This document shows, piece after piece, positions 1 to 8,388 of a stretch of DNA of 64,000 bases. The notes beneath the pieces were generated by a model. It was not told the origin of the DNA. It did not search any database and saw only the letters and a program-made list of their open reading frames with translations. This DNA is from Streptomyces ardesiacus (lineage in GTDB: Bacteria > Actinomycetota > Actinomycetes > Streptomycetales > Streptomycetaceae): the NCBI RefSeq assembly GCF_003112575.1, contig NZ_BEWC01000002.1, positions 124,001 through 188,000 on the forward strand. Reading direction: 5' to 3'. The first letter of the stretch is position 1. Every line of letters begins with the position of its first letter. The translations under genes were made by a program, and so were the position numbers.

Positions 1-1604
1 TGCACCTCCAGCTCGCCCAGCCCGCCGGGAAGCCGCCCGCGCCCTGGCAGCAGGGGCAGGACCAGACCTTCTGGATGCTGGCCCGCGCCGACGCCGAGGG
101 GTACGAGGACGCGGAGACCGCCGCGCCCTACCCGGGGCTCGTCAGCCTCGGCACCATGGACGACTCCCGCCTGCTGCTCAACCTGGAGGCCGTGCCCGGC
201 ATCGTCTCGCTCAGCGGCACCGAGGCCGACCGGGCCGCCGTGTTCGCGTCGGTCGCCGCCGAGCTGGCCACCAACGGCTGGTCGGACCGCATGACCATCA
301 CCCTGGTCGGGTTCGGGGACGACCTCACCCCCCTCGCGCCGAACCGGATCCGTCACCTCGACGGGTTCGAGGACCTCTTCGAGACCATGTCCGCCGAGAC
401 CCGGCAGCGGCGCGGCGCGCTCGGCGCCGCCGGGCACGACTCCGTGCTCACCGGCCGTACCGGGCCCGCCCAGCACACGCGTTGGGCCCCGCACCTCGTC
501 CTGTGCGCCGCCCAGCCCTCCGACGAACAGGCCGTGCAGCTCGCGGAGCTGGCCGCCGACGCGGGCCGGCTCGGCATCGGCTACCTCGTCGGCACCGGCG
601 GCGCCGACCTGCCCGGCGCCGCCTGGGAGATGGAGATCACCGGCGAGGGACGGCTGCTCGCGCCGCTGCTCGGACTCGAACTGGACGCCCAGTCGCTGCC
701 CGTCGCCCAGCGGCGTGCCGTCGTCGAGCTGTTCACCGACGCCGACCCGGACTCCGGCCCCGGCTCCGGTCCCGAGGGCGGCCCCGGGCGGACGGGCCAC
801 ACCCCGCCGTTCCTCGTCGACATCAGCGAGCAGGGGCGGCCCGCCGTGTACGCCCGCCTCGTCGGACCGTACGAGATCATCGGCCTGGACGCGCCCGACG
901 GCGAGCGCAGCGCCCTGCTCCACGAGGCGCTGGCGCTGCTCCTGCTGCACCGCGAGGGCGTCCACCCGCGCGTGCTGTCCTCCGCGCTGTGGCCGCGCGG
1001 CGTGACGGCGGACGTGCGCGACGCGCTGCTGGAGCGGCTGCGGGCCTGGCTCGGCACCGACCCCGACGGCACGCCGCGGCTGGCCGACGACGCCACCGGA
1101 CGGCTCGTCCTCGCCAAGTCCGTCGTCTCCGACCTCGACGTACTGCGCTCCCTCTACTACGAGGCCACGCAGGGCCGGGGCGTCGACAGCCGCCAGGTGC
1201 GCGGGCGGCTGCTCACCGACGCGCTGGTGCTGGTGCGCGGGCCGCTGCTCGCCGACCGGCCCGAGGGCCGCTACCGCTGGCTCACCCACGAGATCGTCGA
1301 CGCCCAGCTCCCGCTGCTCGTCGCGGACACCGGGCTGGCGCTCAGCGAGTTCCACCTGGAGAAGAACCGCGCGGAGAAGGCCATCGAGGCGCTGAACGCG
1401 GCCCTGCGCACCGCCCCCGCCGACGAGCGCCTGTGGCACGAACTGCTGCGCGCCACCCACACCACCGGCGACCCCGGCCGGCTGCGTGCCCTCGCCGCCG
1501 ACCTCGTCGCACGCAGCGGGGCGCGCGGTGTGCCGCCGCGCACCGAGGCGCTGCTCGACGAACTGCTGCCGACCTGGCGCGAGGGCGTCGCCGCCGCCGG
1601 ATGA
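1..1604 (+). CDS. BTAD-domain protein, C-terminal part (5' truncated by window)
   Basis: The frame is open from base 3, so the ATG at 75 is probably internal and the true start lies outside the window. About 533 residues are visible. The last ~250 residues look like a bacterial transcriptional activator domain: a winged-helix-like stretch followed by TPR-like helices (motifs VVSDLDVLRSLYYEA and ALNAALRTAPADERLWHELL). A Gly/Pro linker lies near 745-805. The part before it looks like alternating alpha/beta segments. From family knowledge, Streptomyces BTAD proteins of this kind often carry N-terminal membrane segments and LysM and sit beside Flp/Tad pilus genes; neither feature can be seen here. 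The stop codon overlaps the start of the prepilin peptidase gene (ATGA at 1601), implying co-translation. Confidence 0.8.
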   Translation, partial: HLQLAQPAGKPPAPWQQGQDQTFWMLARADAEGYEDAETAAPYPGLVSLGTMDDSRLLLNLEAVPGIVSLSGTEADRAAVFASVAAELATNGWSDRMTITLVGFGDDLTPLAPNRIRHLDGFEDLFETMSAETRQRRGALGAAGHDSVLTGRTGPAQHTRWAPHLVLCAAQPSDEQAVQLAELAADAGRLGIGYLVGTGGADLPGAAWEMEITGEGRLLAPLLGLELDAQSLPVAQRRAVVELFTDADPDSGPGSGPEGGPGRTGHTPPFLVDISEQGRPAVYARLVGPYEIIGLDAPDGERSALLHEALALLLLHREGVHPRVLSSALWPRGVTADVRDALLERLRAWLGTDPDGTPRLADDATGRLVLAKSVVSDLDVLRSLYYEATQGRGVDSRQVRGRLLTDALVLVRGPLLADRPEGRYRWLTHEIVDAQLPLLVADTGLALSEFHLEKNRAEKAIEALNAALRTAPADERLWHELLRATHTTGDPGRLRALAADLVARSGARGVPPRTEALLDELLPTWREGVAAAG

Positions 1605-2521
1605 GCATCGCGACCGGCCTCGACAGCGACCTCGTGGTCGTCCTCGTCGCCGCGCTCTGGGGCGCGGCCACGGGTGCGCTGCTGCCGCTTGCCGCCTACC
1701 GGTTCTCCGCCCCCTCCGGGGAGGCGTGGCGCGAGCGGTGTCCGGGCGGTCATCCCGTACGCGGCTGGCTCGGCCGGGCGCGGTGCGGACAGTGCGCGGC
1801 CGGCGAGTCCGGGCACTCCGGAGAGTTTGGTCGCTCTGAGCAGTCCGGTCACTCCGGCGAGTCCGGTCGCTCCGGGCAGCCCGGTCACTCCGGCGAGTCC
1901 GGTCACTCCGGGGAGTCCCACCGTCCCGGCCGGTCCGGCCGGGAGCCCGGTCAGCCCCGCCGGTCCGCCGACGCCCGCTACGGCCCCCGCACCGCACCCC
2001 TCGCCCTCGTCACCGCCCTGGTCTGTGCCGCCCTCGCCGCCGCCACCGGGACCCGGCCCGAGGTCGCCGTCTGGCTGCTGCTGGCGCCGGTCGGCGTGCT
2101 GCTGGCCGCCGTCGACCTGAAGGTGCGGCGGCTGCCCGACCCGCTCACCCTCCCGCTCGCCGGCGCCGCGCTCGTCCTGCTCGGCCTGGCCGCGCTCGTG
2201 CCCGAGCACGCGGGGGAGTGGAGCACCGCCCTGCTCGGCGCCCTCGTCCTCGGCGCGGGCTACCTCGTGCTGTTCCTGGTCAACCCCGCCGGCATGGGCT
2301 TCGGCGACGTCAAGCTGGCCCTCGCCGCCGGTGCCGCCCTCGGCTGGTACGGCTGGCCCACGCTGATGCTGGGCACCTTCGCCGGGTTCCTGCTCGGGGC
2401 GCTGTACGGCGGCGCCCTCCTCGTCGCCCGGCGCGCCGACCGCAAGACGGCCATCCCCTTCGGCCCGTTCCTCGTCGCGGGCGCCTTCCTCGGCATCCTG
2501 GCCGGGGCGTACGCGGCCTGA
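1601..2521 (+). CDS. A24-family prepilin peptidase
   Basis: A 306-residue polytopic membrane protein that should cleave type IV/Flp prepilin leader peptides at the membrane. The two catalytic aspartates of the family are visible: one in VDLKVRRLPDPLT (about residue 170) and one in the GxGD-type motif GMGFGDVKLA (about 232). A cysteine cluster after the first membrane segment (RCPGGHP...RCGQC) resembles a remnant of the zinc/methylase loop. It starts with ATG inside the stop of the BTAD gene, so it ends an operon that extends left of the window. The oddity is a Ser-Gly-His hexapeptide repeat insert of about 40 residues in the loop before the second membrane segment, encoded by 18-bp tandem repeats. 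Confidence 0.88.
   Translation: MSIATGLDSDLVVVLVAALWGAATGALLPLAAYRFSAPSGEAWRERCPGGHPVRGWLGRARCGQCAAGESGHSGEFGRSEQSGHSGESGRSGQPGHSGESGHSGESHRPGRSGREPGQPRRSADARYGPRTAPLALVTALVCAALAAATGTRPEVAVWLLLAPVGVLLAAVDLKVRRLPDPLTLPLAGAALVLLGLAALVPEHAGEWSTALLGALVLGAGYLVLFLVNPAGMGFGDVKLALAAGAALGWYGWPTLMLGTFAGFLLGALYGGALLVARRADRKTAIPFGPFLVAGAFLGILAGAYAA
1808..1915 (+). repeat. 18-bp tandem repeat (six units) inside prepilin peptidase
   Basis: Six consecutive 18-bp units start at 1808, 1826, 1844, 1862, 1880 and 1898. The typical unit is TCCGGTCACTCCGGCGAG, coding Ser-Gly-His-Ser-Gly-Glu, with Arg/Gln variants in alternate copies. Degenerate copies continue to about 1965. The reading frame is kept, so copy-number change would only change the length of a hydrophilic loop. 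Confidence 0.85.
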
Positions 2522-2651
2522 CCGCTGGCGGGCGAAACGCCTGGCGTACGCTGGGCAGGTCCGCCCACCCGTCTCCCACCACCACCCTTGCACCGAGCGC
2601 TTCGCGCGCACCTACTGATCAACCCTTACGAACCTTGCGAAAGGGACGCCG

Positions 2652-3851
2652 GTGACCGAGAAGGCCGACCTTCAGCCCATCCTCGACCGCGCCGCCGCCG
2701 GTGGGCGGATCACCCCCGAAGAGGCGCTCGACCTGTACCGAGACGCCCCGCTGCACGCGCTGGGCGCCGCCGCCGACGCCGTACGCCGGCGCAAGTACGC
2801 CGGTACGGAGCACATCGCGACGTACATCATCGAGCGCAACATCAACTACACGAACGTGTGCGTCACGGCGTGCAAGTTCTGCGCCTTCTACGCCGCGCCC
2901 AAGGACACCAGGAAGGGCTGGACCCGCGACCTCGACGACATCCTGCGCCGCTGCGCGGAGACGATCGAGCTGGGCGGCACCCAGATCATGTTCCAGGGCG
3001 GCCACCACCCCGACTACGGCGTCGAGTACTACGAGAAGCACTTCGCCGCCATCAAGAAGGAGTTCCCCGAGCTGGTCATCCACAGCCTGGGGGCGAGCGA
3101 GGTCGAGCACATGGCGCGGATCTCGGGTGTCTCGGTCGAGGAGGCCATCACCCGCATCCACGCCGCCGGGCTCGACTCCTTCGCCGGTGCCGGAGCGGAG
3201 CTGCTGCCCGAGCGCCCGCGCAAGGCCATCGCGCCGCTGAAGGAGTCCGGCGAGCGCTGGCTGGAGATCATGGAGATCGCGCACAACCTGGGCGTCGAGT
3301 CGACCTCCACCATGCTCATGGGCACCGGCGAGACCAACGCCGAGCGCATCGAGCACCTGCGCATGATCCGGGACGTGCAGGACCGCACCGGCGGCTTCCG
3401 CGCCTTCATCCCGTACACCTACCAGCCCGAGAACAACCACCTGAAGGGCCGTACCCAGGCCACGCTCTTCGAGTACCTGCGGATGATCGCCATCGCCCGC
3501 GTGTTCCTGGACAACGTCGCCCACATCCAGGGCTCCTGGCTGACCACCGGCAAGGAGGTCGGCCAGCTCTCCCTGCACTACGGCGCCGACGACCTCGGCT
3601 CGATCATGCTGGAGGAGAACGTCGTCTCCTCCGCCGGTGCCAAGCACCGCTCCAACCGGATGGAGATCATCGACCTCATCCGGAAGGCGGGGCGCGTGCC
3701 CGCCCAGCGGGCCACCACCTACGAGCACCTGGTCGTGCACGACGACCCGGCCAACGACCCCGTCGACGAGCGGGTCGTCTCCCACATCTCGTCCACGGCG
3801 ATCGAGGGCGGCACGGCCCACCCCGAGCTGAAGCTGCTCGCCTCCAACTGA
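2652..3851 (+). CDS. mqnC: Cyclic dehypoxanthine futalosine synthase (radical SAM)
   Basis: MqnC makes cyclic dehypoxanthinyl futalosine from dehypoxanthinyl futalosine in the futalosine route to menaquinone. The 399-residue protein has the radical-SAM cluster motif CVTACKFC (Cx3Cx2C, about residues 73-80), followed by a glycine-rich SAM region (GGTQIMFQGGHHPDYG). The C-terminal half (ENNHLKGRTQ, QGSWLTTGKEVGQ) is typical of the MqnC/MqnE/CofH group. The GTG start at 2652 is preceded by AAAGGGA. It is the only mqn gene in the window, but other menaquinone genes (menG, a polyprenyl synthase, a side-chain reductase candidate) lie within 37 kb. Family assignment is secure. Confidence 0.95.
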   Translation: MTEKADLQPILDRAAAGGRITPEEALDLYRDAPLHALGAAADAVRRRKYAGTEHIATYIIERNINYTNVCVTACKFCAFYAAPKDTRKGWTRDLDDILRRCAETIELGGTQIMFQGGHHPDYGVEYYEKHFAAIKKEFPELVIHSLGASEVEHMARISGVSVEEAITRIHAAGLDSFAGAGAELLPERPRKAIAPLKESGERWLEIMEIAHNLGVESTSTMLMGTGETNAERIEHLRMIRDVQDRTGGFRAFIPYTYQPENNHLKGRTQATLFEYLRMIAIARVFLDNVAHIQGSWLTTGKEVGQLSLHYGADDLGSIMLEENVVSSAGAKHRSNRMEIIDLIRKAGRVPAQRATTYEHLVVHDDPANDPVDERVVSHISSTAIEGGTAHPELKLLASN

Positions 3852-3858
3852 GGCCGCC

Positions 3859-4458
3859 GTGCTGACGATCCACGTTGCCGACGCCTCGCCCGAGGCGGCC
3901 GTCGTGGTCGACGGCGCGCAGCTCGCCGCCGTCGGCCCGTACGAGGCGCTGGCCGCCGACCACCCGCGGGCGCGGGTGCGCCGGTGGCCCGGCATCCTGA
4001 CGCCCGGACTGCTCAACCCGTACGGTCCGGAACTGCTGGAGCAGGCGTATCACCCCGACCCGCGCGAAGCGGACCGGCTGGGCACCGAGCCGCTCTTCGG
4101 GGAGCGCGCGCGAGCCCTCCTCGCCGCGAACCCGTCCGCGCGGGGCGCCAGCGCCCGCCGCGGGGTGCAGCGCATGCTGGCGCACGGCACGGTCGCCGTC
4201 GCCGGAGAGCTGCGGGGCCGTGCGGCCCTGGACGCGGTGCGCGGAGCGGGGCTCGCCCTGGCGGGGCGTCCGGCCGGCCTGCCCGGGCCCGCGTCCTTCT
4301 CGCCGGTGCCGCTGGTGCTGCTTCCCGCACTCGCTCCCGGGAAGCCCGCCCGGTTCGCGGTGTTCGACGTACCCGACCGGGCCGCGCTCGTGCGGGACGG
4401 CGCGTCCACGTGCGTGGCCACCGTCGTGGGCGGCCGCCTGGTCTACCGGGGGCGCTGA
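3859..4458 (+). CDS. Compact amidohydrolase-like protein lacking the metal motif
   Basis: A 199-residue protein of unknown function starting with GTG 7 bases after mqnC, so it is probably co-transcribed. Both ends resemble amidohydrolases such as imidazolonepropionase: an N-terminal beta-sandwich strand pattern leading to WPGILTPGLLNP, and a C-terminal ARFAVFDVP...TVVGGRLVYRGR. Where an active enzyme has PGLVNxHxH, this protein has PGLLNPYGPE, so the HxH zinc ligands are missing. Most of the TIM barrel is also gone (about 200 residues against 380-450). It reads as a conserved degenerate amidohydrolase. A role in the futalosine pathway is only an inference from its position. Confidence 0.72.
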   Translation: MLTIHVADASPEAAVVVDGAQLAAVGPYEALAADHPRARVRRWPGILTPGLLNPYGPELLEQAYHPDPREADRLGTEPLFGERARALLAANPSARGASARRGVQRMLAHGTVAVAGELRGRAALDAVRGAGLALAGRPAGLPGPASFSPVPLVLLPALAPGKPARFAVFDVPDRAALVRDGASTCVATVVGGRLVYRGR

Positions 4459-4489
4459 GCGCGCGGCCCGCGGGGCCCGTCCGACAGGA

Positions 4490-5512
4490 CTACGCTCCGA
4501 ACGCCGACCCGAACGCCCCGTCCTCCTGCTCCACGCCGCTGCACGTGGTGAGCGCGTCGGTGGCCGACGCGTCGTCGGCGCACTGCTTGTCCCGGAAGGC
4601 CGCCCACACCGACACCCAGGCGATGCCCTTCTCCGCGGCGAACGCGCGGACCTCGGCCGCGTCGTCGAGCGTGAACGTCTCCCCGGCGACGTCGTTGACG
4701 CCGAGCATCGAGGTGAGCGCCATGCCCCGCCAGGCGTCCGCGTCGGAGGTGCCGAAGACGGTGCGGAGCTGGGCGTGCGCGGCCTTCGCCGAGGCGAGGG
4801 CGTAGTCGCCCATGTCGTCCGTGTACGACTCGCCGTAGTTCATGGTCATGAGGTCGACCGTGGCGACCCGCACGCCGTGGTCGTTGGCGGACGCCAGCAG
4901 CGCCAGGGCGTCGGAGTCCAGGCCGGAGGGCATGACCGGGAGGGTGAAGGAGACCTCCAGGTCCTCCCGTTGCTCCTGGAGCAGCGCGATCGCCTCCGAG
5001 CGCAGGGCACGCGAGTCGGCGTCGGCCAGCTCGTCGCCCTCGATGTCGAAGTCGGCCCGCGTCGAACCGGCCGCGTCCAGGGCCGCCCCGTACGCCTTCG
5101 CCAGGGCCGGGGCGCTGTCGCAGGCCGCCGCCAGCTCGGTGCCGGAGGCGCCGCCGAAGGAGACGCGGACGGCGGCGCCGGACGCCGTGAGTTTCTGGAC
5201 GCGGGAGGCGACGGAGGCGTCGTCGATGTCCTGGACGCCGTTCCAGCGAGGGGTGCAGCCGTCGTCCGCGCCGGACGCGACGACGAACGCCAGGTTGTAC
5301 GCCGCCGGGGAGCCCGCCGTGTCGGCGGCGGAGGCGGTGGTGGCGCTGACGTAGGGGGCGTAGGCGGTGGCGGTGGCCGGTGTGGACGTCTCGGACGACT
5401 CGGACGGCGCGGCGGGGGACGCGTCGGCGCCGGTGTCGTGTCCCGCGCAGCCCGCGGTGGCCAGGGCCAGCAACAGGGCACACCCGGCTGCCGCGTTCCG
5501 GTGAACCCTCAT
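4490..5512 (-). CDS. Secreted GH18 chitinase-like lipoprotein
   Basis: A 340-residue exported protein. The N-terminus has positive charges, a hydrophobic run and a cysteine (ALATAGC, about residue 22), consistent with a lipoprotein signal although the -3 residue is not the usual Leu. A Ser/Thr/Pro linker follows. The rest fits a glycoside hydrolase family 18 barrel: VRVSFGGASG near residue 120, the catalytic strand ADFDIEGDEL near 150 (DxDxE form), and VDLMTMNYGE near 210. Such domains hydrolyse chitin or related beta-1,4-GlcNAc polymers. It is transcribed divergently from the exopolysaccharide-type operon beginning at 5696, which would make both a glucosamine-polymer hydrolase and a synthase neighbours. 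The start was chosen at the ATG before the signal peptide. Confidence 0.8.
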   Translation of the reverse strand: MRVHRNAAAGCALLLALATAGCAGHDTGADASPAAPSESSETSTPATATAYAPYVSATTASAADTAGSPAAYNLAFVVASGADDGCTPRWNGVQDIDDASVASRVQKLTASGAAVRVSFGGASGTELAAACDSAPALAKAYGAALDAAGSTRADFDIEGDELADADSRALRSEAIALLQEQREDLEVSFTLPVMPSGLDSDALALLASANDHGVRVATVDLMTMNYGESYTDDMGDYALASAKAAHAQLRTVFGTSDADAWRGMALTSMLGVNDVAGETFTLDDAAEVRAFAAEKGIAWVSVWAAFRDKQCADDASATDALTTCSGVEQEDGAFGSAFGA

Positions 5513-5695
5513 GAGCGCACCCTCCCGTTCTCGTCGTCGGACCAGTGAAGGTGCCACGCCTTTCTGGGACTTCGCTGAGGAAAGAGCGCCGTTTCGTGCC
5601 GTCTGCCAGGAAGCGCACAGGAACGGCCGCTTTTCACCGGGATCTCTCAAGGAACTGCCAGTTCGCGACAGGCAAGGCTCCCTAACGTCCCGGGC
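5513..5695. promoter_or_regulatory. Divergent control region with 13-bp palindrome
   Basis: This 183-bp spacer separates the GH18-like gene from the exopolysaccharide-type operon. It holds a perfect inverted repeat GAACTGCCAGTTC at 5652-5664. A TAACGT hexamer at 5683-5688 lies seven bases before the ATG at 5696, so the plus transcript may be nearly leaderless. No good ribosome site precedes that ATG. The repeat would be placed correctly for an operator, but the regulator is unknown. Confidence 0.4.
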
Positions 5696-6124
5696 ATGCA
5701 ATCCGAGCCTGCCACCGCCTCCCGAGTCGCCCCGCGCGATCGCCGCCGCAAACGCGGCAAAGGGTCCGCCGAGGGGCCCGTGTTCGTCGACAGCACCGGC
5801 CGCCGGGCCCGGCTGCTGCGCCGGATCGGGCTCCTGCTGGGCGCCGTGTGCGTCGGCTACACGGCCGTCCTCGGCCTGGCCTTCATGGGCGTCGGCATCT
5901 CGGTCAACCCGTCCTCGCTGCTGCCCTTCGGCGCCGGCGGCGGCGGCGGACCGGAGGGCGGTCCGGGTCCCGGGGGCGGCACGCGTCCGCAGGGCGGCGT
6001 CGCTCCCACCGGCGCCCCGCCGAGCCCCGGGCCCTCCCTTTCCCCCGGCGCGGTCACCGGCACCGCCGGTTCCGCCGCCCCCACCGCAGCCCTCACCGAC
6101 CGACCGGACGCCCCCGCCTCATGA
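5696..6124 (+). CDS. Small single-pass membrane protein of exopolysaccharide operon
   Basis: A 142-residue protein with a basic, cytoplasmic N-terminus (RDRRRKRGKG), one membrane segment (about residues 42-70) and an outward Gly/Pro-rich tail. I do not recognise a named domain. It starts an operon: its TGA overlaps the ATG of the deacetylase-glycosyltransferase fusion (ATGA at 6121). The layout of a short membrane protein followed by a deacetylase-GT2 fusion recalls the Streptomyces matA-matB pair needed for hyphal aggregation, and small PgaD-like partners of PNAG synthases. It could be an assembly partner of the synthase; that is inference from position. Confidence 0.72.
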   Translation: MQSEPATASRVAPRDRRRKRGKGSAEGPVFVDSTGRRARLLRRIGLLLGAVCVGYTAVLGLAFMGVGISVNPSSLLPFGAGGGGGPEGGPGPGGGTRPQGGVAPTGAPPSPGPSLSPGAVTGTAGSAAPTAALTDRPDAPAS

Positions 6125-8388
6125 CCACGCCCACCCCGCCCCCCGCCCCGCCCGCGCGGGGCCGCCGCCGTGCCCCGTCCCGCATGGAACGCGCGGCCGG
6201 CCGGGCCGCCGCACTGCAACGCCCGCGCGTCCTCCTCGCCCTGCTGCTCCTGCTCGCGCTGACCTGCGTGATGCTCCTCGACGGCTACCTGCGCGCGGAG
6301 GTCGGCGGCGACGAGCGCGTCCGCACCGGCGCCTCGGCCGGCGACGTCCCCGACGACGTGCTCGACGGCGGGCCGATCCTCACCTTCCCCGGCGGACGGG
6401 CCACCACCGTCTCCGTCCCCGACAAGACGATCGTGCTGACCTTCGACGACGGCCCGGACCCCACCTGGACCCCGCAGGTGCTGAAGATCCTCGACACGTA
6501 CGACGTGCCCGGCACGTTCTTCCTGGTCGGCTCGATGGTCTCGCGCCACCCGGACATCGTGCGGAACATGGTCGAGCAGGGAAACGAGGTGGGCGTCCAC
6601 ACCTTCACCCACGTCGACCTCTCCTACCAGAGCACGGCGCGCGTCACCCGCGAGATCGAGCAGACCCAGCTCGCGCTGGCGGGCGCGGCCGGCATCACCA
6701 CCACGCTGTTCCGTGCGCCGTACTCCTCCGAGACGGACGCCATCGACGACTACAGCTGGCCCGTCTACGAGAGCCTCGGCGCGGACGGCTACACCAGCGT
6801 CTTCGTCGACACCGACAGCGACGACTGGAAGCGGCCCGGCGTCTCGAAGATCGTCGAGTGGGCCACGCCGGAGGACGGCGAGGGCGCCTCCGTCCTCTTC
6901 CACGACGCCGGGGGCGAGCGGTCCCAGACGATCGAGGCGCTGCCGAAGTACATCGAGAAGATGAAGGCGAAGGGCTACACCTTCACCACCGTCAGCGGGG
7001 CCATGGCCGAGCAGCAGTCCCCACAGCCGCAACAGTCCCCACAGCCGCAGGAGTCGCAGCAGTCGCAGCCGGCACAGCAGTCCGGTGGCGGTCTCCAGGC
7101 CGCCCACCACCGGGCCACCGGCGCCACCCTCTACGAGGGCAAGGCACTGATCGCGGCCGTCGCCGTCGCCGAGTGGACGGTGCCGGCGCTGTCGGCCGGG
7201 CTGGTGGTCGTGGGCGTGGCCGTCATGGGCCGGTTCGCGATGATGCTGGTCCTCGCCCGCCGCCACCACCGGAAGCGCAACCGACGCCGCTTCGGCTGGG
7301 GCCCGCCCGTCACCGGGCCGGTCAGCGTGATCGTCCCGGCGTACAACGAGAAGGAGTGCATCGAGGCGACCCTGAGATCGCTGGCGCGCGGTACGCACCC
7401 CGTCGAGATCATCGTCGTGGACGACGGCTCGACGGACGGCACGGCGGAGATCGCCGAGTCCCTGGGGCTGCCCGGCGTCCGCGTCGTGCGCCAGGCCAAC
7501 GCGGGCAAGCCCGCCGCCCTCAACAACGGCGTCCGGCACGCCCGGTACGACATCGTCGTGATGATGGACGGCGACACCGTCTTCGAGCCCGACACCGTAC
7601 GGCACCTGGTGCAGCCCTTCGCCGACCCCTCCGTCGGCGCGGTCGCGGGCAACGCCAAGGTCGGCAACCGGCGCACCCTCATCGGCGCCTGGCAGCACAT
7701 CGAGTACGTGATGGGCTTCAACCTCGACCGGCGCATGTACGACCTGCTGCGCTGCATGCCGACCATCCCCGGCGCGATCGGCGCCTTCCGGCGCGAGGCG
7801 GTGCTCCAGGTGGGCGGCATGAGCGACGACACCCTCGCCGAGGACACCGACCTCACCATCGCCCTGCACCGCGCGGGATGGCGGGTGGTCTACGAGGAGC
7901 ACGCCCGGGCCTGGACGGAGGCGCCCGGGTCGCTCGGCCAGCTCTGGTCGCAGCGCTACCGCTGGTCCTACGGCACGATGCAGGCGCTGTGGAAGCACCG
8001 CCGGTCCCTGGCGGACAAGGGCCCCTCGGGCCGCTTCGGACGGGTCGGCATGCCGCTGGTGGTGCTCTTCCAGGTGGTCACACCGCTCTTCGCGCCGCTC
8101 ATCGACGTGTTCACCGTCTACTCGATGCTCTTCGTCGACTTCCGCGCGGCGCTCCTGGCGTGGCTGGCGGTGCTGGGCGTGCAGGTGGTGTGCGCGGCGT
8201 ACGCCTTCCGGCTCGACCGGGAGAAGTACCGGTACCTGCTGATGATGCCGCTCCAGCAGCTGGCGTACCGGCAGATGATGTACCTCGTCCTCATCCACTC
8301 CTGCGTCACCGCCCTGACCGGCGGGCGGCTGCGCTGGCAGAAGCTGAAACGGACGGGCGAGGTGGGGACGCCGGCGGGGTCCGGCTGA
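6121..8388 (+). CDS. Polysaccharide deacetylase / processive GT2 fusion (MatB/PgaBC-like)
   Basis: A 755-residue two-enzyme fusion. After an N-terminal membrane segment (about residues 40-58) comes a NodB deacetylase domain: TFDDGPD near 107, HTFTH near 160, RAPYS near 198 and LFHDAGG near 260, which are the metal and catalytic motifs. A Gln-rich linker (about 298-322) leads to membrane segments and a family 2 glycosyltransferase: VIVPAYNE near 401, VVDDGST, MDGDT (DxD), AEDTD and the processive-synthase motif QRYRW near 611, then further membrane helices. The expected product is a partly de-N-acetylated beta-linked GlcNAc polymer at the cell surface. It overlaps both neighbours by one to four bases, so the three genes form one translation-coupled operon. 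Confidence 0.88.
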   Translation: MTTPTPPPAPPARGRRRAPSRMERAAGRAAALQRPRVLLALLLLLALTCVMLLDGYLRAEVGGDERVRTGASAGDVPDDVLDGGPILTFPGGRATTVSVPDKTIVLTFDDGPDPTWTPQVLKILDTYDVPGTFFLVGSMVSRHPDIVRNMVEQGNEVGVHTFTHVDLSYQSTARVTREIEQTQLALAGAAGITTTLFRAPYSSETDAIDDYSWPVYESLGADGYTSVFVDTDSDDWKRPGVSKIVEWATPEDGEGASVLFHDAGGERSQTIEALPKYIEKMKAKGYTFTTVSGAMAEQQSPQPQQSPQPQESQQSQPAQQSGGGLQAAHHRATGATLYEGKALIAAVAVAEWTVPALSAGLVVVGVAVMGRFAMMLVLARRHHRKRNRRRFGWGPPVTGPVSVIVPAYNEKECIEATLRSLARGTHPVEIIVVDDGSTDGTAEIAESLGLPGVRVVRQANAGKPAALNNGVRHARYDIVVMMDGDTVFEPDTVRHLVQPFADPSVGAVAGNAKVGNRRTLIGAWQHIEYVMGFNLDRRMYDLLRCMPTIPGAIGAFRREAVLQVGGMSDDTLAEDTDLTIALHRAGWRVVYEEHARAWTEAPGSLGQLWSQRYRWSYGTMQALWKHRRSLADKGPSGRFGRVGMPLVVLFQVVTPLFAPLIDVFTVYSMLFVDFRAALLAWLAVLGVQVVCAAYAFRLDREKYRYLLMMPLQQLAYRQMMYLVLIHSCVTALTGGRLRWQKLKRTGEVGTPAGSG

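Noticed and set aside
4459..4489. GC-rich GGCCCGCGGGGCC hairpin as terminator between convergent genes
   Set aside because: The stem is only five base pairs; too weak to claim, although the position would fit.
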